A stretch of 45,148 nucleotides of DNA from CAZUZS01 sp964624795. Lineage in GTDB: Bacteria > Calditrichota > Calditrichia > RBG-13-44-9. Numbering within the stretch: the first letter of the stretch is position 1; each line of letters opens with the position of its first letter. The notes beneath the pieces are model-generated. The model was given only the letters and a program-made list of their open reading frames with translations, ran no database searches and was not told the origin of the DNA. Below are positions 16,946-24,505 of the stretch, piece by piece. The DNA is taken from positions 1 through 45,148 of the forward strand of contig CAZUZS010000039.1 in assembly GCA_964624795.1 (NCBI GenBank), written 5' to 3'. The position numbers were made by a program, and so were the translations under genes.

Positions 16946-18155
16946 TTTCGTTCCTCCAGTCGTGATCAAGAATCCCGCTTTTCAGCGCCAGGTCGATGGT
17001 TCGCAGTGCCCGCTTCACCACCGGCGGGTCGATCATTTTGCTGCCCAGGGCAACCACACCCAGACCGCGCTTTTCCGCTTCTTCAAAAGCCAGCACAATT
17101 TTTTTCGCCCTTTCCAGTTCCCCGGCATCCGGCGCAAAACCCTGGTTGATCACCGCAATCTGGCGGGGATGGATGCACCCTTTGCCGTCGAAACCAAGCG
17201 ATTTGGCTTCCAGCACGCTGGCTCTCAAACCTTCCTGATCGGAGACATCCGAGAAAACGGTATCGATCGCCTGGATATGGGCGGCGCGGGCGGCATTCAC
17301 CAGTGCGGAACGGGCATAAAAGCTCTCCCGGCCCTCTTTGGTTCGCTGGGCTCCGATATCAGCAGTGTAGTCCTCCAGACCGATGGCCAGGGCCACATTG
17401 CGTTTGGAAACAACGGCAATCCGATAAGCATTCACCACTCCCAGTGCGCTTTCAATGATGGGCATGAAGAAAACGTCGCGGGAAATTTTTTGCCCGGCGA
17501 AAACCTGGTCAACCTTTCTGTCAATCTCCTCCAACTGCTCCGGGGTTTCCACCTTGGGAATGAGGATCAAATCGACCTGGTGGGGAAGAATTTCCTCCAG
17601 GTCTTCCAGGCCCAGCGGAAGCTGGTTAATGCGCACCATCCTCTCCGCGCCCATAAAATCCAGGCTGCGCAAAGCGTTACGCACCAGGATACGGGCATCC
17701 GGTTTGCGGGCCGGAGCCACCGAATCTTCCAGATCGAGAATCAGGCCGTCCGGCTTGTGCACGGCGGCGTTAAGCATGAGCTTGGGCTGGTCGCCGGGCA
17801 GGTACAAGCGGCTGCGCCGAAAGCGATCGCGGCTGCTTTGCGGTGCATCATCATTCCATTCCGGCAAAAACTGCTTTCCGTTATCCAGCCCCAGCTTCCG
17901 AACCGCGGCTTCCATCCGGGCCATCAGCACAAATGGCACCGCCCCGGCATCCTCAACTTCGAGTACGGCGTGTATGATATTGAAATAGGCGAGCATTTCC
18001 GAGAACAAATTGCGGATGGATTCGCCGTAGAGCGCTTCCACCTTGCTTGAAAGCCGTAAATCGATGCCGCCGGACTTTTTAATGGTCAGCCCGACCCAGC
18101 AATCAGAACGAATTTTAGAGCCGCGATTGCCGGCTTCCGCATATTTTTCTGCCAT
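16932..18155 (-). CDS. Fused citrate lyase gamma-beta protein (CitD-CitE)
   Basis: This 407-residue protein joins two citrate lyase subunits usually made separately. Residues about 1-95 resemble the acyl-carrier gamma subunit CitD: AEAGNRGSKIRSDCWVGL, then SSKVEALYGESIRNLF and MARMEAAVRKLGL. S13 or S17 is the candidate attachment site for the phosphoribosyl-dephospho-CoA arm. From about 110 on it is the CitE/HpcH-HpaI lyase that splits citryl-ACP to acetyl-ACP and oxaloacetate: RRSRLYLPGDQPKLM, GLILDLEDSVAP, MVRINQLPLG, LILIPKVETPEQ and GFDGKGCIHPRQIAVINQGF. The CitE part is near its normal size, so nothing seems lost. ATG 18155 has GGAG six bases upstream; the TTG at 18161 is less likely. 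It overlaps citF and follows the dehydrogenase gene. Confidence 0.88.
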   Translation of the reverse strand: MAEKYAEAGNRGSKIRSDCWVGLTIKKSGGIDLRLSSKVEALYGESIRNLFSEMLAYFNIIHAVLEVEDAGAVPFVLMARMEAAVRKLGLDNGKQFLPEWNDDAPQSSRDRFRRSRLYLPGDQPKLMLNAAVHKPDGLILDLEDSVAPARKPDARILVRNALRSLDFMGAERMVRINQLPLGLEDLEEILPHQVDLILIPKVETPEQLEEIDRKVDQVFAGQKISRDVFFMPIIESALGVVNAYRIAVVSKRNVALAIGLEDYTADIGAQRTKEGRESFYARSALVNAARAAHIQAIDTVFSDVSDQEGLRASVLEAKSLGFDGKGCIHPRQIAVINQGFAPDAGELERAKKIVLAFEEAEKRGLGVVALGSKMIDPPVVKRALRTIDLALKSGILDHDWRNENEQK

Positions 18156-18198
18156 GTTCAACTCCGGAATAGATTTCTATGAGATTTCATTCGATCTT

Positions 18199-18228
18199 AT
18201 TAACACCGGGCTTAAGCCCGGTGTTAAT
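18199..18228. repeat. Perfect 30-bp palindrome before the citD-citE fusion
   Basis: The 30 bases are an exact palindrome centred on CGGGCTTAAGCCCG and flanked by ATTAACAC/GTGTTAAT. It lies in the 107-bp spacer between the dehydrogenase gene and the citD-citE gene. In RNA it makes a 13-pair hairpin with a 4-base loop, on either strand. It resembles the GGGCTTCAGCCC hairpins at 20899-20959, so it may be one copy of a dispersed repeat. As an mRNA hairpin it could uncouple expression of the two genes. Confidence 0.65.
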
Positions 18229-18262
18229 TGCAAATATGGTCATCCTCCGCTCTGACGTGTTG

Positions 18263-19447
18263 TCAGAGTTTGGCAATAATCTCCTCGGTGATTCGGCCGG
18301 TTGAGGCGGCGCCCTGCTGCAGGACTTCCTGGCTTCCCCGCAGTTTCATCATGTCGTAGCTCTGGACTTTGCCCTCTTCCACCACCTGCGAAATTGCGCG
18401 GCGAATGCGACCGGCCTTTTCCGTCTCGCCAATATGATCCATCATCATACAGGCGGAAAGGATCATGGCGATGGGATTCACGATGGACGGATCGAAATTC
18501 TCATACTTTGGCGCCGATCCGTGGGTCGGTTCAAAAATGGCGACCTTTTCCCCGATGTTGGCGCTGCACGCAAAACCGAGACCGCCAACCAGCCCGGCAA
18601 ACCCGTCGGACACAATATCCCCAAACATGTTCCCGGCCACGATCACGCCGTAATCTTCCGGATTCTTGGTGAGCCACATCATCTGGGCATCGATGTTGGT
18701 GTTCCACAATTCGATTCCCGGAAATTCTTTGGCCATCTCCTTGGCAATACCCAGCATCATCCCGGAAGTCTCGCGGATCACGTTCGGCTTTTCGCACACC
18801 GTCACTGATTTGTAGCCATATTTGCGGGCATGTTCAAACGCTGCGCGAACAATTCTGGTGGTGTAATGTTTGGTGAAAATACGGGTGGAAATTGCCAGCT
18901 CCTCCTTGGGGGACCGGGCAAAATTCTTCATCTTGGGGTGGGTCATCAGGGCTGCGTAAACATTATCCGGCGGATTGGTCCATTCCACGCCGCTGTAAAG
19001 CCCTTCGGTATTCTGGCGGAAAATTACCACATCCACCTGCGGCTCCTCAACTGCGGCTCCCCTGCCCTTGCGGATAAAGTTGAGCGGATTTCCCTTGAAC
19101 GTTTTGCAGGGTCGAATGCAGATATCCAGATCGAAGTGCTGGCGCAGCCCCACGATTGGGCTGTAATAGACATAACCTTTTCCCTTCAGCTCCGGCGCCA
19201 GCTCCCGGTCCGCATCCGATTTTGGCTTGGAGGTGATGGCCCCAAACAGGCCGATTTTGTGCTTTTCAAGCAGATCCAGAGTTCGCTGCGGCAGCGGATT
19301 TCCCTCCCGGCACCAGAAATCCCAGCCGATGTCGGCATGCACATATTCCGCTTCGAAACCCACTGCATCCAAAACCTTTACCGCCTCCGGCAAGACGACC
19401 TTACCGATTCCGTCTCCCGGCATCGTCACAATTGTTCTTCCGGACAT
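18263..19447 (-). CDS. Isocitrate/isopropylmalate dehydrogenase family protein, probably isocitrate dehydrogenase
   Basis: This 394-residue enzyme belongs to the beta-decarboxylating dehydrogenases, which oxidise a 2-hydroxyacid such as isocitrate with NAD(P)+ and Mg2+ and release CO2. Motifs are TIVTMPGDGIGKVVLPEAV at the N-terminus, RQNTEGLYSGVEW (about 144-156) around the substrate site, VTVCEKPNVIRETSG, GDIVSDGFAGLVGGLG with the metal-binding Asp residues, and EPTHGSAPKYENFDP. The Lys-Tyr pair in APKY matches the residues that favour NADP+ in E. coli isocitrate dehydrogenase. Isopropylmalate or tartrate dehydrogenase activity is possible, but the citrate lyase genes downstream favour isocitrate. 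AAAGGAGA lies nine bases before the ATG. It heads the minus-strand cluster. Confidence 0.85.
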   Translation of the reverse strand: MSGRTIVTMPGDGIGKVVLPEAVKVLDAVGFEAEYVHADIGWDFWCREGNPLPQRTLDLLEKHKIGLFGAITSKPKSDADRELAPELKGKGYVYYSPIVGLRQHFDLDICIRPCKTFKGNPLNFIRKGRGAAVEEPQVDVVIFRQNTEGLYSGVEWTNPPDNVYAALMTHPKMKNFARSPKEELAISTRIFTKHYTTRIVRAAFEHARKYGYKSVTVCEKPNVIRETSGMMLGIAKEMAKEFPGIELWNTNIDAQMMWLTKNPEDYGVIVAGNMFGDIVSDGFAGLVGGLGFACSANIGEKVAIFEPTHGSAPKYENFDPSIVNPIAMILSACMMMDHIGETEKAGRIRRAISQVVEEGKVQSYDMMKLRGSQEVLQQGAASTGRITEEIIAKL

Positions 19448-20211
19448 ATTTTTTATCTCCTTTAATTTTGAATCAAAAACAGGGCATAAGTTAATAAAGG
19501 AAAATAATCTTTAAAATCGGCATTTTAAAATTTCTATGGATGGAGAAGGTAGCAGAACGGAAAAACCAGACCAGGACTAAGGATGAGGTTCGTAGCACCG
19601 GGAGTCAGCTTGCCTCGCCAATCGCCCAACAAGCAGCACTCCCGTCAACAATAGAACAAGAGGGGTGACAATATCCGTTTTTCCATTTTTTCCTGTAATC
19701 GAAAGAACACGCCACAGCACATCATCGCTTCCGAGGGGGACTCCTCGTAAATAGAGATTAAAATTGCAGAAAAATCATTTCACGCCAGATGAAATAAACA
19801 CAATTGCGGAAACGAGTAACCGGGCCCTTATACTCATAACTCATGAAATTATGATTCATAAAAACCAAAGTTGAAAAAGACAGTGCCGATATTACAATAA
19901 GTATTTCACATAATGTTTAACAAAACCTGTTTTATTGTCATAAGGTGCTGTCATTTTTTAGTATGATGTTTTGAAGAAGCGTGGAAGTATTGGGGACTTT
20001 TGCGCTGCAACAACCTTCCGATTGTGGGATTTCAGGACGGGGCAACAGTCAATGCAGATGAACTCCATCTGCAAATAGCTGTGCATTATACGCGGAATTC
20101 GATTAAACGCGCTCCGCAGATAGTGTTGATAAATCGGCCTGACCGGAAATGGTTCCGGTTGGGAAAAGGCCGGTGATTCACGAACCCCTAACTAAAAGAA
20201 GGAGAAGCATT
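19448..20211. promoter_or_regulatory. 764-bp divergent intergenic region, citrate cluster / HU-like gene
   Basis: This spacer must hold promoters for the minus-strand citrate cluster and the plus-strand HU-like gene. The stretch 19830-19975 is AT-rich. AAGAAGGAGA just before 20212 is the HU-like gene's ribosome site. I saw no RNA gene. On the minus strand about 60 stop-free codons (about 19577-19767) include a hydrophobic segment (TPLVLLLTGVLLVGRLAR) but have no start codon, and they read as chance or as a decayed gene tail. Confidence 0.4.
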
Positions 20212-20598
20212 ATGGCGATTCATTTCAAAATTATTGCCAGGAAAAACCCGCAGGACCCGGCAGCCCCACCCAAGTATTACGCGCAGGCGGTTGCCAACGG
20301 CAAACGCGACCTGGAAGGATTAGCCGAGCGGATTTCCCGCACCACAACAATGGGTGTGGGCGATATTTATGGCGTGTTGAAGACCCTGGAAGAGGAGATT
20401 ATCTATGCGCTGAAAGACGGCGTATCGGTTGAATTGGGAAGCATTTGCGACATTTATGCCACGGTCAGCGGATCGGGGGCCGAAACTGAGGCAGATTTCA
20501 GTGCGGCAAGCCATATCGACAAAAAGAGTATCCGCATCACCGCCAAGGCAAAACTGAAAAAACAGATGGCGGACGTACCAGTGGTTCGCCAGGGATAA
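20212..20598 (+). CDS. HU-related DNA-binding protein
   Basis: This 128-residue protein is a member of the divergent HU/IHF-like family typical of Bacteroidota, longer than standard HU (90). The N-terminal FKIIARKNPQDPAAPPKYYAQAVANG is the family signature; it is followed by LEGLAERISRTTTMGVGDIY, a helical dimerisation part (LKTLEEEIIYALKDGVSVEL) and GSICDIYATVSGSGAETEADF. The C-terminus is basic (RITAKAKLKKQM). Such proteins bend or coat DNA. ATG 20212 is chosen because GAAGGAGA lies upstream and the family signature begins right there; the longer frame from 20149 adds unrelated residues. It is monocistronic, with a hairpin terminator right behind. It is the best single hint about the organism's lineage. 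Confidence 0.88.
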   Translation: MAIHFKIIARKNPQDPAAPPKYYAQAVANGKRDLEGLAERISRTTTMGVGDIYGVLKTLEEEIIYALKDGVSVELGSICDIYATVSGSGAETEADFSAASHIDKKSIRITAKAKLKKQMADVPVVRQG

Positions 20599-20607
20599 AA
20601 TGAATAT

Positions 20608-20646
20608 GCCGGGCAGCAAAAACGCTGTCGCCCGGCTCACTTTTTT
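20608..20646 (+). terminator. Intrinsic terminator of the HU-like gene
   Basis: GCCGGGC (20608-20614) pairs with GCCCGGC (20630-20636), with AGC/GCT pairing inside, followed by TCAC and six T (20641-20646). It stands 10 bases after the stop codon. This is the clearest rho-independent terminator in the window. Confidence 0.8.
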
Positions 20647-20648
20647 CT

Positions 20649-20866
20649 CATGCGCATCTCACGTTTCTCTCATGCGGATCAGACAACCGGCGCATACGCA
20701 AGAGACGGNNNNNNNNNNNNNNNNNNNNNNNNNNNNNNNNNNNNNNNNNNNNNNNNNNNNNNNNNNNNNNNNNNNNNNNNNNNNNNNNNNNNNNNNNNNN
20801 NNNNNNNNAAGAGACGGAGCGCTCATGCGCATCAGACAAACGGCTGATGCGGGAGAGACAATACGG
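20649..20866. repeat. Minisatellite-like tandem repeat split by a scaffold gap
   Basis: Copies of CTCATGCGSATCAGACAAMCGGC followed by RAGAGAC lie on both sides of the N run: about 20668-20708 on the left and 20809-20866 on the right, with a shorter partial copy (CTCATGCGCATCTCACG) at about 20647. The left flank ends and the right flank begins with the same nine bases, AAGAGACGG. The right copy can fold as CGCATCAG/CTGATGCG (20828-20851). Units seem to be about 40-50 bases. The true copy number is hidden in the gap. Confidence 0.65.
20709..20808. other. Scaffold gap (100 N)
   Basis: One hundred N inside the tandem repeat; identical nine-base words on the two edges show that the assembler broke within repeated units. 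The real length may differ greatly from 100. Confidence 0.99.
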
Positions 20867-20898
20867 TTAATAAATAAGGCGGGTAAAGTATTGATTAG

Positions 20899-20959
20899 CC
20901 CGGTGCTTCAGCGCCGGGATTATAAGTATCCCCGGGTATTTTGAGGGGCTTCAGCCCCT
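20899..20959. repeat. Two GC-rich CTTCAG-core hairpins
   Basis: CCCGGTGC-TTCA-GCGCCGGG (20899-20918) and AGGGGC-TTCA-GCCCCT (20944-20959) each fold on a TTCA loop. Between them CCCCGGG occurs again. They share the GGGCTTmAGCCC design of the palindrome at 18199-18228. They are probably copies of a short dispersed palindromic repeat. Confidence 0.55.
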
Positions 20960-21494
20960 TGCCGCGGCTCCCTGAGAGATTTTCAACAACCAATGATTAA
21001 TAACCGAAACACACAATGAGTTATTTTTTTATTGCATTTTATTACCCGGCAAAATAGATTCTTATGCAACAAATAAATATTGCATTCATGGAATGAACGA
21101 TCACATTTCTTTCCAGGACAAAGCATCTCAACTCAAGATGAATGGTATTTTTAAGCACAGAGTAGCTGTATAGTTTTACAAGATTTCAATTTTGGGGTTT
21201 ATTTTCACCGGAGACCCAAAGGGTAAACAATTTTTTATGCTATGACCAAGCTTCCTGGAAGAATCTAATGCGGCGTTGGGAAAATCGGATTGCAGAAAGC
21301 GATAGATATAGTAATGCCGGGCTCCGGTAAGCCAGGTCACCAGTGGAACACGCCTGACAATCGACATAAAATAAATCCCTATACAGGGAGCTTTGAGATT
21401 TTATAGATGATATAGGGAATTAATTCCCTATATTAGGAAAGTTGACACTAATGGCCTAATTAATATCAACATGTTCGGCACATAAGGAGGATCG
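20960..21494. promoter_or_regulatory. AT-rich spacer and palindromic leader of the cation antiporter gene
   Basis: The left part holds nothing I recognise; a 63-codon minus-strand frame (21176-21367) is weak. Close to the antiporter gene are three CCCTATA-type arms: TCCCTATACAGGGA (21377-21390) and a perfect 24-bp palindrome, ATATAGGGAATTAATTCCCTATAT (21410-21433). The palindrome ends 61 bases before the ATG and could be an operator for a dimeric regulator or a hairpin in the leader RNA. Confidence 0.5.
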
Positions 21495-22433
21495 ATGATT
21501 GTCAACATTGCGTCTATCGCTTTCGCACTCATCCTTCTCTTTGTAGGGGCTGAGGGCCTTGTAAGAGGCAGTGCATCGATTGCCATTAGAGCCGGGCTCA
21601 GCCGTCTGATAGTGGGGCTTACCATAGTAGCCTTCGGAACCAGTGCTCCGGAGTTGGTAGTAAGTGTCAAGGCGGCTCTTTCGCAACAAGGTGATATTAC
21701 AGTTGGAAATGTTGTTGGATCAAATTCCTTTAACATTGGCGTCATTCTCGGCTTGACGGCATTGTTGTGCCCGATCCCTGTTCAATTGCAGGTCATTAAA
21801 ACTGATGCGCCGATTGCGTTGGGAGTCGCACTGCTATTGCCTCTATTTCTTCTTAACAAAACACTTGGTCGTGTTGAGGGTTTAGTGCTCTTTGTTGGAA
21901 TTGTCAGTTATACTTGGATGTGCATTTATTTTGGGAGAAAGGCAGCTTCTAAGGGGCAAGACGATGTTTCCATTCCATCTGTTTCGAGGAACTGGTTAAT
22001 CGATGTTGCATTTATAATAACAGGATTAGGAGTTCTCATACTCGGGTCTCGTCTGCTCGTTGATCACTCAATTATCCTGGCCAGGACTTTGGGGGTAAGT
22101 GAGGCGGTGATTGGTCTCACAATAGTTGCTGCCGGAACTAGTATGCCAGAGCTTGCAACATCGATTGTTGCCGCATTACGCAAGCAGCCGGACCTTGCAA
22201 TAGGTAATATAATTGGATCAAACATATTCAATATTCTTGCCATATTGGGTATAGCGTCCTTGATTGAACCGCTTCACGCTCCTGGAATATCTATATTGGA
22301 TTATTCTGTGATGATCATTTTTACAGTCCTCCTGATACCTATGCTTTACACGGGAAGAATACTTCGCCGGCTTGAAGGAGTGGCACTCCTTGCTCTGTAT
22401 GGTGTTTACCTTTTCATCCTTTGGCCAAAGTGA
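21495..22433 (+). CDS. Sodium/calcium antiporter, CaCA family (YrbG-like)
   Basis: This 312-residue inner-membrane protein has about ten helices in two inverted halves and exchanges Ca2+ for Na+ or H+. The two alpha repeats are intact: GTSAPELVVS (48-57) with GNVVGSNSFN (71-80), and GTSMPELATS (about 214-223) with GNIIGSNIFN (237-246). The Glu in each APEL/MPEL motif coordinates the ion. Length and architecture are normal for the YrbG/CaCA group. AAGGAGGATCG directly precedes the ATG. It stands alone, with a palindromic leader before it and a broken restriction gene after it, in a stretch of lower GC than the citrate and metal regions. The exact ion is not determined by sequence. Confidence 0.92.
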   Translation: MIVNIASIAFALILLFVGAEGLVRGSASIAIRAGLSRLIVGLTIVAFGTSAPELVVSVKAALSQQGDITVGNVVGSNSFNIGVILGLTALLCPIPVQLQVIKTDAPIALGVALLLPLFLLNKTLGRVEGLVLFVGIVSYTWMCIYFGRKAASKGQDDVSIPSVSRNWLIDVAFIITGLGVLILGSRLLVDHSIILARTLGVSEAVIGLTIVAAGTSMPELATSIVAALRKQPDLAIGNIIGSNIFNILAILGIASLIEPLHAPGISILDYSVMIIFTVLLIPMLYTGRILRRLEGVALLALYGVYLFILWPK

Positions 22434-22528
22434 ATTGTCGAACAGTTGCTTGCGGGCGACGGCTAAATGTTGCACCCAAAGCACACGTTGTGATGCAAAA
22501 AGGTGCGCAAAAGAAAATGGAAAAATGA

Positions 22529-22833
22529 TATCAACTACACAATCTAATCTCCCATTTCCAGTTCAACCTGGATTCCTACAAGCATTCCAACTATGATGAA
22601 GCCAACACCCGTGTTGACTTCATCGATAAGTTCTTTGAGCTGCTGGGCTGGCGTTCCTGGTTGAGGCCATGCTGGATATACAGCAAAATTGAGCGTTGCG
22701 GACCTGCATCGGATAAAAACTCCACCGAGAAAAAGTGGCACTACTTGATTGGGAAATCGATAAGCTGGTTTATGCGCTTTATGGATTGAGTGAGGAGGAG
22801 GTTGGGATTGTGGAGGGGGAGATTGACCAATAA
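22529..22833 (+). pseudogene. Remnant of a type IIG-like restriction-modification gene
   Basis: Only the two ends of a normally long (about 1000-residue) gene remain. The first piece reads LISHFQFNLDSYKHSNYDEA, then TRVDFIDKFFELLGW, the usual N-terminus of Eco57I-type restriction enzyme/methylases. The second piece, in another frame from about 22717, reads VALLDWEIDKLVYALYGLSE followed by EEVGIVEGEIDQ and a stop, the usual C-terminus of the same family. The nuclease, methylase and specificity parts between them are gone, and the junction (about 22650-22716) is frameshifted. No start codon or ribosome site was found for the first piece. This is a large internal deletion of a defence gene. Neither piece can be active. 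Confidence 0.78.
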
Positions 22834-23000
22834 TTTTAAAATTATGTTATCGAGGCATAGGTAATCCAAAAATTTATTGATTGTGAGAAAGTAATAGGAT
22901 TAATTTCACCTGAATACAAAAAACCAATATTAAGCGTGAGGGAATCATGAAATTTGATAGCCTCTCCAAGCCAAGCTTATTGGATCTATCTCAATACTAA

Positions 23001-23768
23001 GTGCTATTATGGAGCTTTTCAATTGTAATGTGGCTATCTATGCTAATAATGATTGGTGCTAACTTTTGGGTAGGATTTCTTTTCCCGATCCTTCCGGCAA
23101 TAGGGCTACATTTATTATTAAATAAAATTGAGAAAGAAACGAATGAAGAGAGGACTGCTGCGTATATGGGGGCCAAACGGGCGCGGGAGGAAAAAGCAAA
23201 ACAGATATGGATTAGTTTAAAAAATACAAATCATAAAAATTTAGTAACTAACTTTTTGTTGAAACACCCGGATGAATTTAATAGTTTTATTGCCTATAAA
23301 AATCGTATGCAAGAAATGGTAGATTTGCAAATTCCAATTTATCTACCCAAACTCATAAACGACCCCGAGTATAAGTTTTTTCAAGAATATAAGCAAAGAG
23401 TGAATGCCTTGTCACAGCTTTTGAAAAAGAAAGGCTACAGCGCCGCTTGTGACGAAACAATTGAACTACTGGAGGAATGTCGAAAAGACCTTATTTATGA
23501 AAATATAAAGAGCAAAATTTTGGAAAATCATCCTCATACGATGAATGAATATATTAATGAATTTGTTTGCAATTTTGATGGTCAAGACTACGAATTATTT
23601 ACACATTTCTTGAATATACTACGGGAGAAAGAGTTCAAATTCGATAAAAAAGATGTGATAGATAGTATTTATAAGGCCCAAGAACGAGAAGAACTTGAAA
23701 GTTTTGAGAAGGACTTATTAAGTTCAGATCAGGATGATATCCCAGATGACTATGAATTTGAAGAATAG
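23001..23768 (+). CDS. Unknown AT-rich gene, membrane-anchored helical protein
   Basis: This 255-residue product is not recognised. Two hydrophobic segments at the N-terminus (about 2-20 and 22-40) are followed by a charged, helical cytoplasmic-looking part rich in Lys and Glu, ending in a very acidic tail (SSDQDDIPDDYEFEE). GC content is clearly below that of flanking genes, which suggests transfer. The GTG at 23001 has no ribosome site. Upstream, GAGGGAATC precedes an ATG at 22947 in the same frame, which would give a 17-residue start (MKFDSLSKPSLLDLSQY) before a TAA at 22998 directly abutting the GTG. Either the gene begins at 22947 and carries a nonsense mutation or sequence error, or the short peptide is a coupled leader. 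Its place beside a wrecked restriction gene suggests a defence-type accessory locus, but this is only positional. Confidence 0.6.
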   Translation: MLLWSFSIVMWLSMLIMIGANFWVGFLFPILPAIGLHLLLNKIEKETNEERTAAYMGAKRAREEKAKQIWISLKNTNHKNLVTNFLLKHPDEFNSFIAYKNRMQEMVDLQIPIYLPKLINDPEYKFFQEYKQRVNALSQLLKKKGYSAACDETIELLEECRKDLIYENIKSKILENHPHTMNEYINEFVCNFDGQDYELFTHFLNILREKEFKFDKKDVIDSIYKAQEREELESFEKDLLSSDQDDIPDDYEFEE

Positions 23769-24505
23769 AACCCATCTTATTGCGAATAATCCATGAAAAA
23801 TAATCATATTCCGAACAGGTGAATAGGCAGTTTCTACAATAATTGAACATCTACGATGTTCTGGTTGCCGTCTCGATACGCATCTTCCGGATGCTGCTCG
23901 ACGGCCGGCAATTGCTAAAGGTGAAGCGTTGATGGGCAAAGCGCAAAAGCGGCGCAATATACGCTGCCTCGATTTCCATAAAACATCACCAAACTCGGTC
24001 GAGCTGCCAAATGCAGCGCCCTCAAAGAGGGCGGCAAATATGCTTATATTTTTCATAATCCATTAAAGATAACGCATAAAATAACGATAATACTGTCATA
24101 AATTATAATGAGATGGTTTATCGCCAAAAATTTATGCGCTTTTATTTTAAAACAGCTTATATTTCGCGGAGCGTAAATAGATTGATTAAAGAATCATATC
24201 GCTGTTATACAGCGTGTGGTGAAAACCATTCTTTCTCTTGTGGTAATATTAAAGCGAGGTTTTTTAACAAGATCAAGCAATCAGGTGCCAAAGAAACGGT
24301 GTATTTATTCGCATTCGGTTTAAATTACGCCATGGCGTAGCATCGAACTATTATTCCGTAATTTAATATAGATAGCAACCGTTTTCTTGCACATTTACGT
24401 CCCGATTAAGCCGGCTATAGCCATAGCACCTGCTGCGGGGCCAATTTCCTGAAAATTATTCAGGTATCGGAAAATTTTTTATTTAACCCAGTTCGGGAGA
24501 AATAA
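23769..24505. other. 737-bp mosaic intergenic region
   Basis: No secure gene is seen. A GC-rich patch (about 23850-24040) stands out from AT-rich sequence on both sides. On the plus strand it encodes a stop-bounded 28-codon tail (IYDVLVAVSIRIFRMLLDGR, then QLLKVKR) that looks like a gene remnant of unknown origin. A 75-codon frame at 24113-24340 has no ribosome site and matches nothing known to me. GGGAGA (24496-24501) belongs to the following kinase gene, whose promoter must lie in the AT-rich end. Confidence 0.4.

Noticed and set aside
16803..18050. A 415-codon plus-strand frame opposite citF and citD-citE
   Set aside because: Shadow of two well-supported minus-strand genes; no domain and no ribosome site.
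19577..19767. About 60 stop-free codons on the minus strand with a hydrophobic tail, resembling a C-terminal sorting signal
   Set aside because: No start codon, stop immediately upstream, and a run of this length is expected by chance in 760 bases.
20649..20866. CRISPR array at the repeated units around the second scaffold gap
   Set aside because: Visible units are not separated by unique spacers of even length and no cas gene is near; a minisatellite fits better.
21176..21367. A 63-codon minus-strand frame (LTGARHYYIYRFLQSDF) before the antiporter
   Set aside because: No ribosome site and no recognised family; too weak to call a gene.
23724..24056. A 110-codon minus-strand frame overlapping the end of the unknown AT-rich gene
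   Set aside because: Overlaps a better supported gene, no ribosome site and no recognisable domain.
24113..24340. A 75-codon AT-rich frame before the giant kinase gene
   Set aside because: No ribosome site, composition like the surrounding spacer, and no recognised motif.
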